Origin: Watersipora subatra
Lineage: Eukaryota > Bryozoa > Gymnolaemata > Cheilostomatida > Watersiporidae
Length of the DNA stretch: 64,000 nucleotides
Direction of reading: 5' to 3'
Assembly (NCBI RefSeq): GCF_963576615.1
Contig: NC_088708.1
Coordinates: forward strand, 9,362,001 to 9,426,000
How positions within the stretch are numbered: the stretch's first letter is position 1; the number at the start of each line of letters is the position of its first letter. The position numbers and the translations under genes are program-made. The notes beneath the pieces were generated by a model. That model did not search any database. It worked only from the letters and a program-made list of their open reading frames with translations, and was not told the origin of the DNA. This document shows positions 37,701 through 52,700 of the stretch, piece after piece.

Positions 37701-40700
37701 GTTGTTACTGTTATATGTTTGCATCTTCCTTTTAATTTCCTCTAGCCTCATCACCTTTACCAACAAAATGTTTTGCTTCAAAAGACGCCAAACGTGTTCG
37801 GAATTACATCGAGTGTAAGAGTCAAAGATATTTTGTCATGTTTGAAAAATATAGCTATAGAGCTATACTTGGTTATAGAGAATATCGCTGCTACGTTTAT
37901 GTTTACCATGCGGGACCATACAACTTTTTATTGTATCTTACAGCTGGATCTGCTGCCAGGGCTAGTCCAGAACAGATATCTACTAAAGAGGTCATACATG
38001 GTTATGAGCCCATAACGCTGCATCCTGGGGACAAGGAGTCACCTTCCCAACCTCAACAAAGCGCTGACAGTCAGCAAAACATAAATCATGATCAATTTAA
38101 GTAGGGCAGTCTTTTATCCTTTTTGCATTTTGTTACGACTGTAGAAGTGTAAAGCCTGGTTTCTATATGACAGCGCAACAAGGCGCATGACGTCGTGCGT
38201 AGGCCGGGTGTGATATGGAAACGTCAACGCACGACGATCGCGCGATGCGCGTACGCCGATCGCAAGGATCCAACAGAATGGATCCTTGTGACGGGTGCGC
38301 GCGATGATGTATCCCACAATACACCACTCGACCTTTTCAATCTATCTCACAATTCAAATGCAGGGCTGTTTTTTGAAGAAATCGGTCTCCCGTACAAAAG
38401 AGTAAGCCTTGTTTTTATATAACAAAGAAATGTCGCAACGGAGGACTGTTTTCCGAAGAAATCGGTCTCTCCTACGAAAAAGTAAGGAAATTATCCACCC
38501 TGTACAATGCAAGCATGGCGCATACGCGCGATATGGAAACACTGCATCGCAGCCCAAGAAATGCGTTGCGCACGATCACTGGGCCGCGCACTATCACTGG
38601 GCCGCGCACAATCATTGCGTTGTCATATGGAAACCAGGCTTTACTAAAACCTTTTTTTTTAGAAGCTTATATATCTATCTGTTCTCTAAAATAATTAAAC
38701 GGGTCATAGCAGTTGGCTAACTACTGTGATTTATTTCACTGTGGGTTATTTCATTTATTTATGTCAAGTTTTGAGTCAAGCATTCCTTGTTTTTAGTAAT
38801 TCTATTGCGAGGTTATTAGCAACCTCAATAGTTGTGACAGCGGAGACATTGCCGCTGCTCAATTATCAGTAAATGTATTCTAGAATCACTTAATGCTGAT
38901 ATTCCATGTTACAGATGCCTGTATAATGAGCATATACTAAAACTATGTACAGAGCTGCTGGAAAGAAATCATCTGCCTCTGACATGGGCAAATATTGTCA
39001 TGCGGCTCAGCAACAATGTCAGTCATTTTGTTAGAGCAGACGTTTCTTCTAATCAGGACCAGATGAGCATTGCTTCATATGTCCACATCAAAAAGGTACT
39101 CATCCAATACAAGCAGAACATCTGGAAGATAGTGATTGACTTAGATATTCACCGCTGTTTATCTCTTTTTCACTGCTCTTTATTGAATTACTGTGGAATA
39201 TGACGGAAGGTTTTCGCTCTATTGTTCAGGTGCGGAGTGGCCAGCCATGCAACAGTGATGTAACCTATGGCGTCATCTGTACGAAGTCAGCAATTCACAA
39301 GAAAATGAAGACCTCTATTCGGAGCCCTCAGATAATGTTACTACAATCATCTATTGAGTACCAGAGAGTCACCAACAAGTTCTCATCTCTTGACCCACAA
39401 ATTCTGCAGGTGCACTTGCCGTGTTTGTATTAGCAAAAAGTTAATAAAACTTACTGACAGACGTGTAAAATCTAAAATACATGCCTCTGAAGTGCTGTCA
39501 CTCTTGTCATTGACAAATCACTAAATCACTTGTCTGCTTTTATGAATGAAACAACTAACAGGCAAAGAACAGCCTTTTAAAAACTTGTTTGATGTTCTGA
39601 GGTTTTGGTACCTCGAAACTGAGACAAGAGGTTTATTTAATGTGACTGTGAAAGGGGTGTTGTGATATATATTTATACAATATGTACCTAGTAATATATA
39701 TGATATGTATGCTATATGTACCTAGTAATATATATGATATATATGGTATGTACCTAGTAATATGTATGTAATATATTTGATATGTACCTAGTAATATCGA
39801 ATACATTATACATATTATTTCATATAGTAAATGCAATATGCACCTAGGAATATGTATAACATATTCAATATGTACTTTGTAATATGTATAATATATGTGA
39901 TATGTAGATGGTAAGTACTTGTGATATATACGGTAATACATGTTACAGGTATATTGTGAAATGTATGCATATGTGAAATCACATGCGTATTGTGAAATAT
40001 GTACATGCTACAACGTGTATATGTTCATGATACATATACTGTTTATTATACGCTCAGCAGTAGTTATAGTTTTACTAGCTGTGCCAGCCGGCGTTGCCCG
40101 TGTAATAAAAGAGTATTTGGACAGAAAATTGATTTGTATTTAACATATTACAACATTTGCCATTTTAACTTTCAAACTACATACCATGAGAAAAGTTTTT
40201 TGTCTTATAAACAATGAGAAGTAGTGAGAGTTTTGCTATTAGCCAGTTTAATAATGTGAGCGAACAGCTTCTCGTGATGTTATGCTATGACCCACGTCAT
40301 ACGTAAAGCAGTTAGGTATTGCTCTGATATAATGACTTATGTTGGCACGCCAGCAATTGGACTTCTGTAGTCTAGTGGGCTAGGTGAAAGGCTGGTGAAC
40401 GGCTTGGTCCGAGATCGAATCCTCTTCGGTGCGGAATATTTATTTTAAGATCTATAGCCGGATTTCCGATGGACTTTGAGAAATATATATTAAACTAGCT
40501 GTACCACCCGGCGTTGCCCGCGTAATAGAAGAGTATTTGGACAGAAAATTGATTTGTATTTAATATATAACAACATTTGCCATTCTAACTTTCAAACTAC
40601 ATATCATGAGAAAAATAAAAACAACTGTAAAGGTTTTAAAACTTTGTCAAACAACTGTACCTTTTTCAAGCTAGTAGCCTGGCATATTGCCAATGGAAAA

Positions 40701-43700
40701 CTCCACTAAGCTAGTTAATAAGGTTAGGCTTTCAATGACCGTAAGCCATGACTTTGAGTCTGTATTGTTGTCCAGCTCAGGTGTTCTAATAATAGCTATA
40801 GCCGGAAAACCAACAGACCGATCCACAGACGGAATTTGAGAAATATATACCTATATATAGATGCAATCAGCTATCTAGGAATAGAAGGCTTTACAGTTAA
40901 AAGATGATGAACCTAATGCAGTGGACTATTGCACTTTCAACCTTACGCTATTCTTTGGCTTGTTTTTAGGAACGAGAGTACCTGCAAAATTGTGTCAGCA
41001 AGATATGCAAATATAAACCTGATGTGCTGCTCGTAGAGGGTACAGTATCCCGTGTTGCTCAAGAACTCCTTCTCGACTCTGGAATCACTGTTGTTATCAA
41101 TGTTAAATCGGTTAGTATGTGCTAAGTGATGTTCACGTGTCTGCCCATATAAATATAATATGATGGTTGCTTAGTTTATAAGTTTGTAGTCTATCTAATG
41201 GACTAGTTCTGCTAAGATTTATAAAGTTTGTGCCTACAATGAAACCACAGCGGCATGTTTGGACGTTTGTCTTTCCGTAAAAGGTTCTTATCGATAGTTA
41301 TCGGTAATGTTATAATTTTTGTTTTAGTATAGGCTGAATGACCATAGAGACATTATTGAACAACTTTAGATACACCTTCAGTATTACCAGCACAATAAAA
41401 TGCATCATCTTAATATCTGTTATCTGTATATCAATAATTGTAGCACTTTGGTCAAGTTCTATACTTATTGCTATGCAGTAGACGCTCCTACAACGTACAT
41501 GGTTCGAGAATATTTACGTTATAAGGATTTCATATTATACAAACGGCAAAATATATGTGAATTGCCTAATTCGTTTCAGGATCGTCCCAAACTCACCCCT
41601 TTGGAGGTGAGTTTGGGACGAACCCCAGAACCTTCCCCCTTAAATAGGAAAAAAGCTAAACTTAACTTTTTTTAATTTAATGACTACAGCATAATTGGTT
41701 TGTATTGACAATTTTTACCTTTTTTCTTATCACTTTCACTTGGTTTGGGGTTCTCGATTATAGTAATTTTACATTAAGTCAAGGGAACGCATACCTTCAA
41801 TGTCAATTTAAATCAATTTTTCCCACTTTTGTTGACAGCAAAGTCTATGCTGCAAAGAAAAAGATTTTTATATGTCAAAAATGAAGTAAAGTAAAAATAA
41901 ATATTTATTTTTGTAAGAGTGATGTCTGTCTGTCATCCGTTTGCCCGAAGCCAGGGTTAGAGGTTAGGATAGAATATCACTTTCAATGAGACGCCAGCTC
42001 ATTGCATTCAGCTTGTTAGACCGACACCTGCGCCAATCGGTCACCTTTAGGTTTTTTAATACTGGTGCAGCTACTTATCCTCTGTGCTTTGTTGACACAT
42101 CGTACAATCTATCACGGCGCACCAAATAGCCAGGGTACTAGTATATAGCGATATAATAGAGATACTCTTATACGTATACATTGTAATCTGTCGTAAGTGC
42201 GGCAAGAAAGAAAATAATATTTTTCATGCTAACTATCGGACTTTCGTTTTCAAATATAATTAGAGAACTTGCACCAATTTGTGCTTTGCGTTATATAAAA
42301 TTTCTTACGTAGCATGAAGCAAAAACTTTACAAAAATTCTTTGTTATGTGGAATTTTCGTACAAGGTGGTTTACGTTAGAGGAGTGTCTGCTATACTCCA
42401 TCGCTATATTTCATCACTATAATACTTCATCACTATACTTCATCACGCTACTCCATCGCTATACTTCATCACTATACTTCATCACTATACTCCATCGTTA
42501 TACTTCATTGCTATACTTCATCACTATGCTTCATCGCTATACTTCATCACTCTACTTCATCACGCTACTCCATCGTTATACTTCATCGCTATACTTCATC
42601 ACTATGCTTCATCACTATACTTCATCGCTATACTCCATCGCTATACTTTATCGCTATACTTCATCGCTATACTTCATCACTATGCTTCATCACGCTACTT
42701 CATCACTCTACTCCATCGCTATACTTTATCTCTATACTCCATCGCGATACTTCATCGTTATACTTCATTGCTATACTTCATCACTATGCTTCATCACTAT
42801 ACTTCATTGTTATACTTTATCGCTATACTCCACATCGCTATATTTCATCGCTATACTTCATCACACTTCTTCATCACTCTACTCCATCGCTGTACTTCAT
42901 CGCTATACTCCATCGCTATACTCCATCGCTATACTTTATCGCTATACTTCGTCGCTATACTTCATCGTTATACTTCATCGCTATACTTCATCACTATACT
43001 TCATTGTTATACTTCATCGCTATACTTCATCGCTATACTCCATCACTATACTCCATCACTATACATCATCACTATACTTCATCGCGCTACTCCATCGCTA
43101 TAGTTCATCGTTATATTTCATCACTATACTTCATCATTATACTTCATCGCTATACTTCATCGCTATACTCCATCACTATACTCCATCACTATACATCATC
43201 ACTATACTTCATCACGCTACTCCATCGTTATATTTCATCACTATACTTCATCGTTATACTTCATCGCTCTACTTCATCGCTATACTTCATCGCTATACTC
43301 CATCACTATACTTCATCGCTATACTCCATCACTATACTCCATCGTTATACTTCATCACTCTACGTTGTCGCAACACTCTATTAAAACTCTAAGCACACAA
43401 GCTCATGTCCTCTGTTTATGCGTTTGTATGGCTGTAACATGTATATGCTCTGACACCATAGCCCGTTTTAAATGGGTGTGTCAATGACTGAGCCATCATA
43501 AATTTTGCTTTTGGCTATCTGCAATAGCTTGAAAATGAAAAATCTAGAATCTAAATACCTCTTAACTTAGATATTTAGATATAGTGGAAGTTAACCAGGA
43601 GTTAAAATCACAGTCAGATTGATGATCAGCTACCGACTGTACTGTTGACCTTCAAAACGAAGCAGCTCCAGATGTAGAAAAGATGTGACAGCACCATACT

Positions 43701-46700
43701 CTGTTTGTCATCATTAATTACTAGCTGGGTGGTTATATCTCTTCATTGAGCTAACCAGTCATTGTTTGAATATCAACTATTTGCAGAGTGTAATGAAGCG
43801 GGCTGCAAGGATGACTATGGCTGACGTGATTCCATCCATAGATGTCCTCATCAGTAGACCTCAGCTAGGCACCTGCTACAGGTTTCAAACAGACCTTTAC
43901 AGGTTTCATGACGGTAAGAATGTTGCTCCTTGTCCACGGGACTGGTAAGGAATTGGCAGGTTCTAAGATTTTGTTTCATAAGGAAATTTATCTTCTGTTC
44001 AAAGACAGATCATCAATTTATCCTTCTTATTCAGGGATGGTCCAATGGTCCATATTTGTCTCGCCACTATTGCAGGATATTATAAGACCTTGATGGTGTT
44101 CAGCGGTTGCCCAGCCAATCTTGGCTGCACTGTTGTGCTGCGCGGAGAGAATAATGCTGAGCTGGTCAAGGTAGGCTGCTATGAACATATGACTGTTTAC
44201 TTTTCTGATATTTGGTAACCATAAAAGTGGTCATATTCCAGGATCACTTACTGTTCAAAAGCAGCCAATGTTTTGCTAATATTGTCAAATTTATTACCTC
44301 TAACAAAAATTTCATGTTCGTATCACCTCAGCTTTTGCTTTTGTGACTGCCAGGTAAAGCCAATTTTATTGATGGCTATTCAAGCCTGTTACCATGCCAA
44401 ACTGGAATTGTCTCTGCTCAATGACCTCTCAGCTGTGCCCCCTTCTGATAAGGTCACTGCAAAAAGAGGCAGGCACCCAAGCGCGGAGAGCAAGGATTCT
44501 TTTGGTTTGTGTTTGGTTAGCTTCATTGTCATTTTGTGCAAAAAAATACATGCATCTTAAATATCCTTGCTAGATAGCTGGAGTACAATTCAGCAAGTTT
44601 GCATGTGACATGCAGCATAGCATAACAAGATTTTGAGTTTAAAATATTGTTCCAATGACGTACTAGTGGTAAAGTAGTATATGATTATTTTACAAAGTTT
44701 GGTCTGTGCTGCGATTCGTGTCATATTTGGAATTTACCAATGAATGTAGGTTGTATTGGATTGTTGGGTTGTGATGTCGCTCAGACAGAATTTTATCAGC
44801 ATTTGGAGGTGTGAGTTAGTGTGCTGTATGTATGAGTATTTGAGTGTGCATGTATTTTCATATACATACGCATTTGTACCTGTGTTTGGGTGTGTCAGGG
44901 CGTGTGTGCGTGTCTGTGTGCATGCGTGTCTGTACTTATGTTTTCGGTGCGAATTAGGTAACAGCTTATGCAAATATTTAGCTGCGGTACGAGTGTAGTT
45001 TCGTTGTCATAAACTTATCCATTGCATTGCACTGAACTTAATTATGCAGATGCTGCTATCCTTACAAAATCACCAGATGCTCCAAAGTCCAATGAAAGCA
45101 TACCAACATCTCCTGCGAATGCTTTGCAGCATGGCAGTCATGGTAAGTGGTCTATGGGTACTAGCACTGCTGTTATAATAGGCAGTCTATGGGTCAAAGA
45201 TGTACAACAGTACATCTTTGGTCAGTTTGATTAGAGAGTTGCTCTTCTAATAACTGGTAATAGCTTTTAAGTAACTAACTACCTACAGGTACATCTGAGT
45301 CCCGATTTTGCCAAGTGCTAGCTCAAGTGACTCTCGACTACTCTCCATTTATCAAGGTCGTTCCTCCATACACGGAGACTGAAAGAGGCAGACTGTCATT
45401 ATCTCGAAGTGGTGTGCCATTGCCAACTTTTATATCCCCTCTTCTTTCTCATTCAGGTGTGTTGTTGATCATAGTACTTGGGTGATGGTAGATCTGTGCT
45501 GGATTGCTGACTACAGTACATGAATGAGTGGCAGGTCTGTAGGGTACAGGTGACCACAGCATGAGAATGAGTAGCAGGTCTATATGAGACTGTGGGCCGG
45601 ATCTTGTGGACGAGACAGGTCTGTGTGGGACTGCTAGCCACAGCACATGGATTAGTGGTATGTCTGTGTGGGATCGCTAGCCACAAGCACGACTAGTGGT
45701 AGATATGAGTGGGATTGCTAGTCACAAGCACATGGACTGGTGGTAGGTCTGTGTGGGATTGTTAGCCACAAGCGCGACTAATGGTAGGTCTGTGTGGGAT
45801 TTCTAGCCACAAGCACGACTAATGCTAGGCTTGTGTGAGATTTCTAGCCACAGCACATAGACTGGTGGTAGGTCTGTGGGGGATTGCTAGCCACAAGCGC
45901 GATTAGTAGTAGGTCTGTGGGGGATTGCTAGCCACAAGCGCGACTAGTGGTAGGTCTGTGGGAGATTGCTACCACAAGCGCGACTAGTGGTAGGTCTGTG
46001 GGAAATTGCTAGCCCCAAGCGCGACTAGTGGTAGGTCTGTGGGAGATTGCTACCACAAGCGCGACTAGTGGTAGGTCTGTGGGGGATTGCTAGCCCCAAG
46101 CGCGACTAGTGGTAGGTCTGTGGGAGATTGCTACCACAAGCGCGACTAGTGGTAGGTCTGTGGGAGATTGCTAGCCCCAAGCGCGACTAGTGGTAGGTCT
46201 GTGGGAGATTGCTACCACAAGCGCGACTAGTGGTAGGTCTGTGGGGGATTGCTAGCCCCAAGCGCGACTAGTGGTAGGTCTGTGGGAGATTGCTACCACA
46301 AGCGCGACTAGTGGTAGGTCTGTGGGAGATTGCTACCACAAGCGCGACTAGTGGTTGGTCTGTGGGGGATTGCTAGCTCCAGCACATGGACTAGTGGTAG
46401 GTCTGTGGGAGATTGCTAGCCCCAAGTGCGACTAGTGGTAGGTCTGTGGGAGATTGCTACCACAACCGCGACTAATGGTAGGTCTGTGGGAGATTGCTAG
46501 CCCCAAGTGCGACTAGTTGTAGGTGCGGGTCACATTACTTGAAAGAGCATATGTATAACTTGCAGGCCTGAAATGGTTCGAGTTTTATGTCTAGTGCATC
46601 AGTGGTGAGTTAATAATCAAATGATCTTTTATGTATACAATAACCTGGCTGCAGGGCATGAGGGTGCTGTATTCCCAACAGTTTGTCGCACCCTTATCAT

Positions 46701-49700
46701 GCATGTTACATCTGGACGGAAACCTTTCTTTTGTAATGTTCATCGTTTATATAATTTCTGTCTACTTATATAAGAATCTCTGGCTTATCATATCTAATGA
46801 AGTTCTCAACTCTATGCATATGTGATAAGCAGGTGAGCCAGAAGGTGGACCGGCACCGAAGGCCCGTGGCAGCAATGAGCTTTACGCGCACAGGCTTGAA
46901 AAAGACTGCATGGAGAGTCTAACAACTGAACTGCGAGATCCACATGAGTTAGTCACATGTAACATCGATTGCTCAGTCAATCGGAAAAAGTTGAAGGTAA
47001 TTTGTCTAAAGCATTTTCATGTATGAATCTATAAGTTTTTATCACCCAACTTGCAGGACTAGTTTATCTTTGCGTTGTTAGGATCTGCAAGCATCTTACA
47101 TGGCGTCTGGTGGCAGGATTGTGATGAAATCCAAGGTGTTCCATGAGAAAGGCATGTACCGAGAAGGAGAAAATAGCGGCTTGAGCAAGTCCGAAGTTAG
47201 TTTTGGCTATTCTCGTAATAAATACATGTACTCGTTCACTATAACCACTCTATAGTTTCTCATTTTTTAACGAAAAATAGTCATCAGAGGTGGCAAATAT
47301 TAGCAATGATTTTCACCCCTTTAGTGTGTACACCGGAGGAGTGAAAAAATATACATCGCTTAGTAAATGTTCCTGATAAGAGATAGTTTTGGCCTATGCA
47401 TATTCATAAATTCTCAGAAATCTTCTGCATGCCGCTTCCAATGTTGTGCGATTGATATGGCACTAACTTTATTCACTAGAGGATGACATAAAAACGAATC
47501 TAATACAAACACTTTTGCATGTATCAAAGGCGTTTGTTAGGCAGCAAGAATTCGGTTATCAAAGCCTACAAACATTTAGTATTTATAAAGATCTAGGTTC
47601 ATCTGATAAACCAAGACGCTTGTGATTACCTACTGCTGGTCAGGCCTACCTGACTAAGGTATTACGTATCATCATGTAGTGTAATTGTAAGAGATAAGTG
47701 ATTGGAACCTCATTATATTCTCTTTATAAAAGGAATCTAAAAATCTTAAATGCTTCACAACTAAAATACATTTGGTGCAGTGCTGGCTAGATGAGAAAAA
47801 TGTTCAAATTCTAAAGTACCTGCTTCTGCAAGTATTCATTTGTGTTCGTAATGGTTTGACTGGCCTGACTGAGTTTTTTAATGTTATAATTTTTTTACAG
47901 CCGGATTGCTTTAACATCTCCCTTCACCAAAGGATATCTGTGCTCTTCAGTAGCTATACCCTCAATTCAAGTATGCATTCTTGTGTGAAGCCATGGTAAG
48001 ATTTCCATCTAGTGAAATGTTTTACCTTTGAAATTACAGTTTGTACGGTCGAGTTCAGGAAATTTTCTGAATTTTGCAGGATTGTGCCAATGAAGTTTTA
48101 CGGCAAAAATGATTTAACATTCGGGCAATTTTTGGAAGTCTACTGTTTCTTGTAAGTATGGCGTTATCATTTATGAGCTCTGTATTCCGAAGTTGGCATG
48201 AACTATGCATTCGCTAGTGGTTGGCTCAGAACTCTGAGGCTGCCTTATGCAAGAATTGGTCTTTTTGTTAGGCCAACCTACATGTGTCCACGAGTGGAAT
48301 GCGAGGTCTCTATGCTCGAACACATCAGGAAGTTTGTTCATGGAACTGGCAGCTTATATCTTATAGTTCGACGAATAAGTCAGCCAGAAGACGGCCAAGA
48401 AAATTCCGATGTAATTACCACTTGGAGTTGGTGTCGCAAATGCAAAAAGGTTGGATATTTCCCGTTGTCACCTTGAGCTGCAGATTCTACTGCTATTCAT
48501 TGGCTCCGAGTTGTACTTCAGCAGGATTTAGTTTTTATTCAAGTGGCTTATCTTGTCAGGGATCTCCCGAGATCGATATCGTCATGTCGTATGAGTTATA
48601 AAACAATCATACACCCCCTTGTATTTTCTTCCTGATTTGTTTCTCTTTATAGTTGGTTTTTAGCACATTATGAAAACTACCCCATAGATGATATGATCTT
48701 CCAAATAAAATCTATATATATATATCTCAATATCTTATCTGAATTATATACATATATATCTCCTAATTGCCGTTGTAGCAGACTGAGCTTTGAGCAAGAA
48801 GTGAAGAAAACATCTCATCTAAAATAAATGTCTCGAGTATTAGTCTCAAAGCATAATATTGTTTATCTCCCTTGTTTTCTTACTGGCGTTGTACCATTTA
48901 CACTTATTATACATTTTATATTGTAACCGTGATGTTGCAGGCCACTGCTGTTGTTCCTTTGGCTCCATCCACTTGGCATCTCTCATTTGCCAGATATCTA
49001 CAGCTCCGCCTTACCTGTACACTAACTGGTAACCAGTTATCCGAGGACTGCGTGCATTCCATATCAAGAGACTACTTTCAGTACTTCAGACAGAGAGACG
49101 TAGTAGCTACTTTCAGGTCTGCCGTGTGCCAATATAAGTAGTGCTTAGCTTGCCTATGAGTAATTCATTTTGCTGCTTTATAAGTTCATATATCATTAGA
49201 TAAACTTAAATATCTTGTTGTTAAATACTATCCAAAGTGTCAGTTTATATCTTCCAGTTAGGCGTCTGTCTAATATGTTATAAATAGAATGTGACTGTTC
49301 CTCACAGGTACTACTCAGTGACAGTGCGTGAAATCCTTTTCCCATCTACAAAGTTAGCTGTTCGGCACACCATTTCCAAAAAGGATGTGACTAGCCAAGT
49401 CGGCATCATACACACTCAGTAATATTTACGGAGTTGTTTCTTTGAGTTTTCATATAGTTGAAGTGAATAAGTTCTGAACGTTATAGTCAAGTCAGAGTAA
49501 GAGGCTAGCTACGCGTTTATGAAACAGTCTACTCACCTTCTTTATTTCTTATTTGTATTTTGTACTGTTGCAGTGGCTTAGGCTTATTCTCAGAGCTGTT
49601 GGAAACACTATACAAGCTTGAATCCTGTGGTTTAGACACTGAGGAGAAAAAGAACTTGTTGTTTAAATGTAAGATGGACCTAGAGGTCAGTATAGCATTA

Positions 49701-52700
49701 TGCGATTGATTGGATCCCTTCCTGAAAAAAAGGTGTCATAATTGAATGTGGTTTTTCAACTAAATTCAATTAAGTGATTGGCTAATGGTGATATATGAAT
49801 AGGGTAATATGACTACATATGATAATATAAGTAGATATGATAACATTACTAAATATGCTGATATGATTACATTATGATAATATAAGTAGATATGATAACA
49901 TTACTAAATATGCTGATATGACTACATTATGATAATATAAGTAGATATGATAACATTACTAAATATGGTAATATGACTACATATGATAATATAAGTAAAT
50001 ATGATAACATTGCTAAATATGGTGATATGACTACATATGATAATATAAGTAAATATGATAACATTACTAAATATGGTAATATGGCTACATATGATAATAT
50101 AAGTAAATATGATAACATTACTAAATATGGTAATATGACTACATATGATAATATGATTAACTATAATGATATGACTAAATAAGATGATATGTATGTATGT
50201 AAAGTATGTTATGTTGAATGTAGTAATATAATGATACTAAATAATCATCATCAATAATAAGATAATAGTCAAAATAATAATCATAACAATTATCAGAATA
50301 ATATAAATATTATTTTGATAATATCTGACAGTAAATTAATTTTTTGATGAATATTAGACAAGCCAAGTTATGCAAAACCTTTTATAAAAGACTGTGGTAG
50401 TAATGCATAGTCAATAAATAGGGAATAATTTACTTCAAAGCTATAATGGCAACAATTAACCTTTATCATTGACCTTATAAAATTACTTTTGCACAAAATA
50501 AATTTGTCTTGTAACCGTTTTTCAAAATATGTCAACTTCCTGCTGTCGGATTTCATTCAAACAACAATAATTATGTGGTTGAATTGGATAAACAGGAGGA
50601 GAAGAGCTGGTTCACTGAAAAGGTCTACCATATACAGACAAAGCTGTTGGAGGAGCCATTGCCAATGGGCTCAGAATTGAGCCACTTTCGGGCCTTGAAC
50701 AGTCCAGAGTACGCTATCCTCTATCAGTTGGATAATGATATTATTGATCTGAAGTGCTACCTCTCACGTGCCGTTCAGCAATGGAACATAAGGTGAGCAA
50801 ACGGGTCACATCTCTGTCTCTCATGCTAATACTGCTCTTAATGCTAATACTGCTCTTCGTCTTCTCCGGTGTCTTTTGTCAATGACCTTGTTGAAGCAAC
50901 GGCTGGTTGGTCACTCCTAAATGTCTTGCATATTTGTTGGGGTCGCGCATCGCGTAAGTAGAAACAAAGTTTTTGTTCATCTAGAGCAGCTAATCAATAT
51001 TGTGTTAATATGTTATCATGTCTTGTCGTTACACCCTGACTGCTTAGTTAGAAGTTACATAAGACAGATGTAGCTGTATTCTTTACACCAACTTTATGTC
51101 TAACAGCATAGACTTCTTTCCTTGACTGGTACCTGCAGATAGTAAGTAGTAGTTACCTGTCTGGTTGCTAGTTGTGTCCCGAATGTCAGCTATCATAGAG
51201 CACCGCCATAGGTGTCGTGCGTGATAGTTGTCATGAGGATATTAGAGACTATATACTTTCTTCTCTTTATTTCATGTCTTTACTTTTGTCTTAATTTTTA
51301 ATTTAATATCAGCCACTATATATCATGTGATTTGATGAATTTTAATATTTTTTTGTGGCTAAGGTCTGTGAACGACCATACATAAATGGAGAAGATAACT
51401 CTGACTTGTAGGGTAAATCATGCACTACTGAGGTGTTCAGCTTGTACGGCTCTTTGGCATCATCACTGAAACAGGTTGATTGCAGCAGTAAATGGCTATT
51501 GTAATGGTTGTTATACAGTTTTCAGGTTTTGCAAGAAAAATAGAAGATATGGTTTCTCTACTTTTATGTATAATGATAAATAATAAACCAACCAACTAAA
51601 ATAGTTTTTACCTTTATCACTGGTAAACGGGAGTATACAGGTTAAGAATGATTTGATTACATTCCTAAGGGGTAGCTGATTCCACTCATGTCAGGCATAC
51701 TATTGGATATTGCCTTTTTCAATTTTAATAGTTCTATTTAATAAGTGTGTATAAAAAGATCTTTTTTAACTAATAACGTGTTCAACTCACATCTATTATG
51801 TAAAATAAACTTATGTATTACTTGCAAAGGCTATTTGTTGCAGGGCTTCAAATAGGTAATTCATTTGTCAAGCATTTGTAGGAGGATTTGTCCTTCAAAC
51901 ATGTAGTCTCAGCTCCAAGCATAACCACTCTTTACTGTCCGCTCTGTGTGCTTGGTGCATTTGTTACCTCCCTTCCTACCAATATTACATGTGTTTTAAA
52001 AGGCTATCATGTCGATAACTGCATGTCTATTTACACAGTCTTAAACATTGTCGGAGTGCAGTCAGTGTTATTAGGTACTAATTGAGGTTAGTGACAGATA
52101 TTGTAAATACATGTGTATAGATGTACTTGGAATGCTGCTGTTTGTTCGTGACTTTAAAAGTGTCGTTGTTTCCTCGGCATCCATCCGCGACGCTTCACCC
52201 ACAATCTCTTCAAGTCAAAAGTCTGATGTATTCTAACCAAAGCCACCAGTGCCACACTATCTTTTTCTAGCTCTCTAGCGCTCTGCTGCTGCCTTCCCAA
52301 CATACTGCAGCTCTTCTTGTACGAAACTGAAAAGATACTATCTAGCCGGTTTTAAAATCAAAATTATTTTGCTCTATACAGACTTGACCTTGCCAGCAGC
52401 AAGGATGAAAGATTTGGAGAGAAAAGGCAGAAAAGCGAGAGCGGTGTGACTGCGAAGACAGCTAAAGCTCTGGAGACACAAACAACTGCTGCTGGTATGC
52501 TGTAGAAGTTACCTTATAAAATAGGTTGCTGAATATTCCAAGTTGTCATTTCTCTGTATATTATGTGTACACTCTCATAAAATCAACAGATGTCCCGGAG
52601 ACGTCGAGCGGCGACCCTGGTGGGGCGATACAGTCGGCCATCGATGAACAGATTGAACTAAGTGCCGTGCTGCGTCAGAGAAGTTCTTCTTCGGAGTCAG

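Noticed and set aside
37838..37943. Continuous open frame through the PIKfyve intron between exons 10 and 11
   Set aside because: Reading through is possible, but a GTAAGA donor at 37815 and CTTACAG acceptor at 37943 keep phase 1 and remove a Tyr-rich segment foreign to the family; intron retention remains possible.
42346..43392. Open frame of 348 codons
   Set aside because: It is produced by a 13-bp tandem array; overlapping frames are equally open and the peptide is a 13-residue period.
47772..47999. PIKfyve exon 22 starting upstream of 47901
   Set aside because: The upstream part of that frame does not match the family, and a TTTTTTACAG acceptor at 47900 gives the conserved start.
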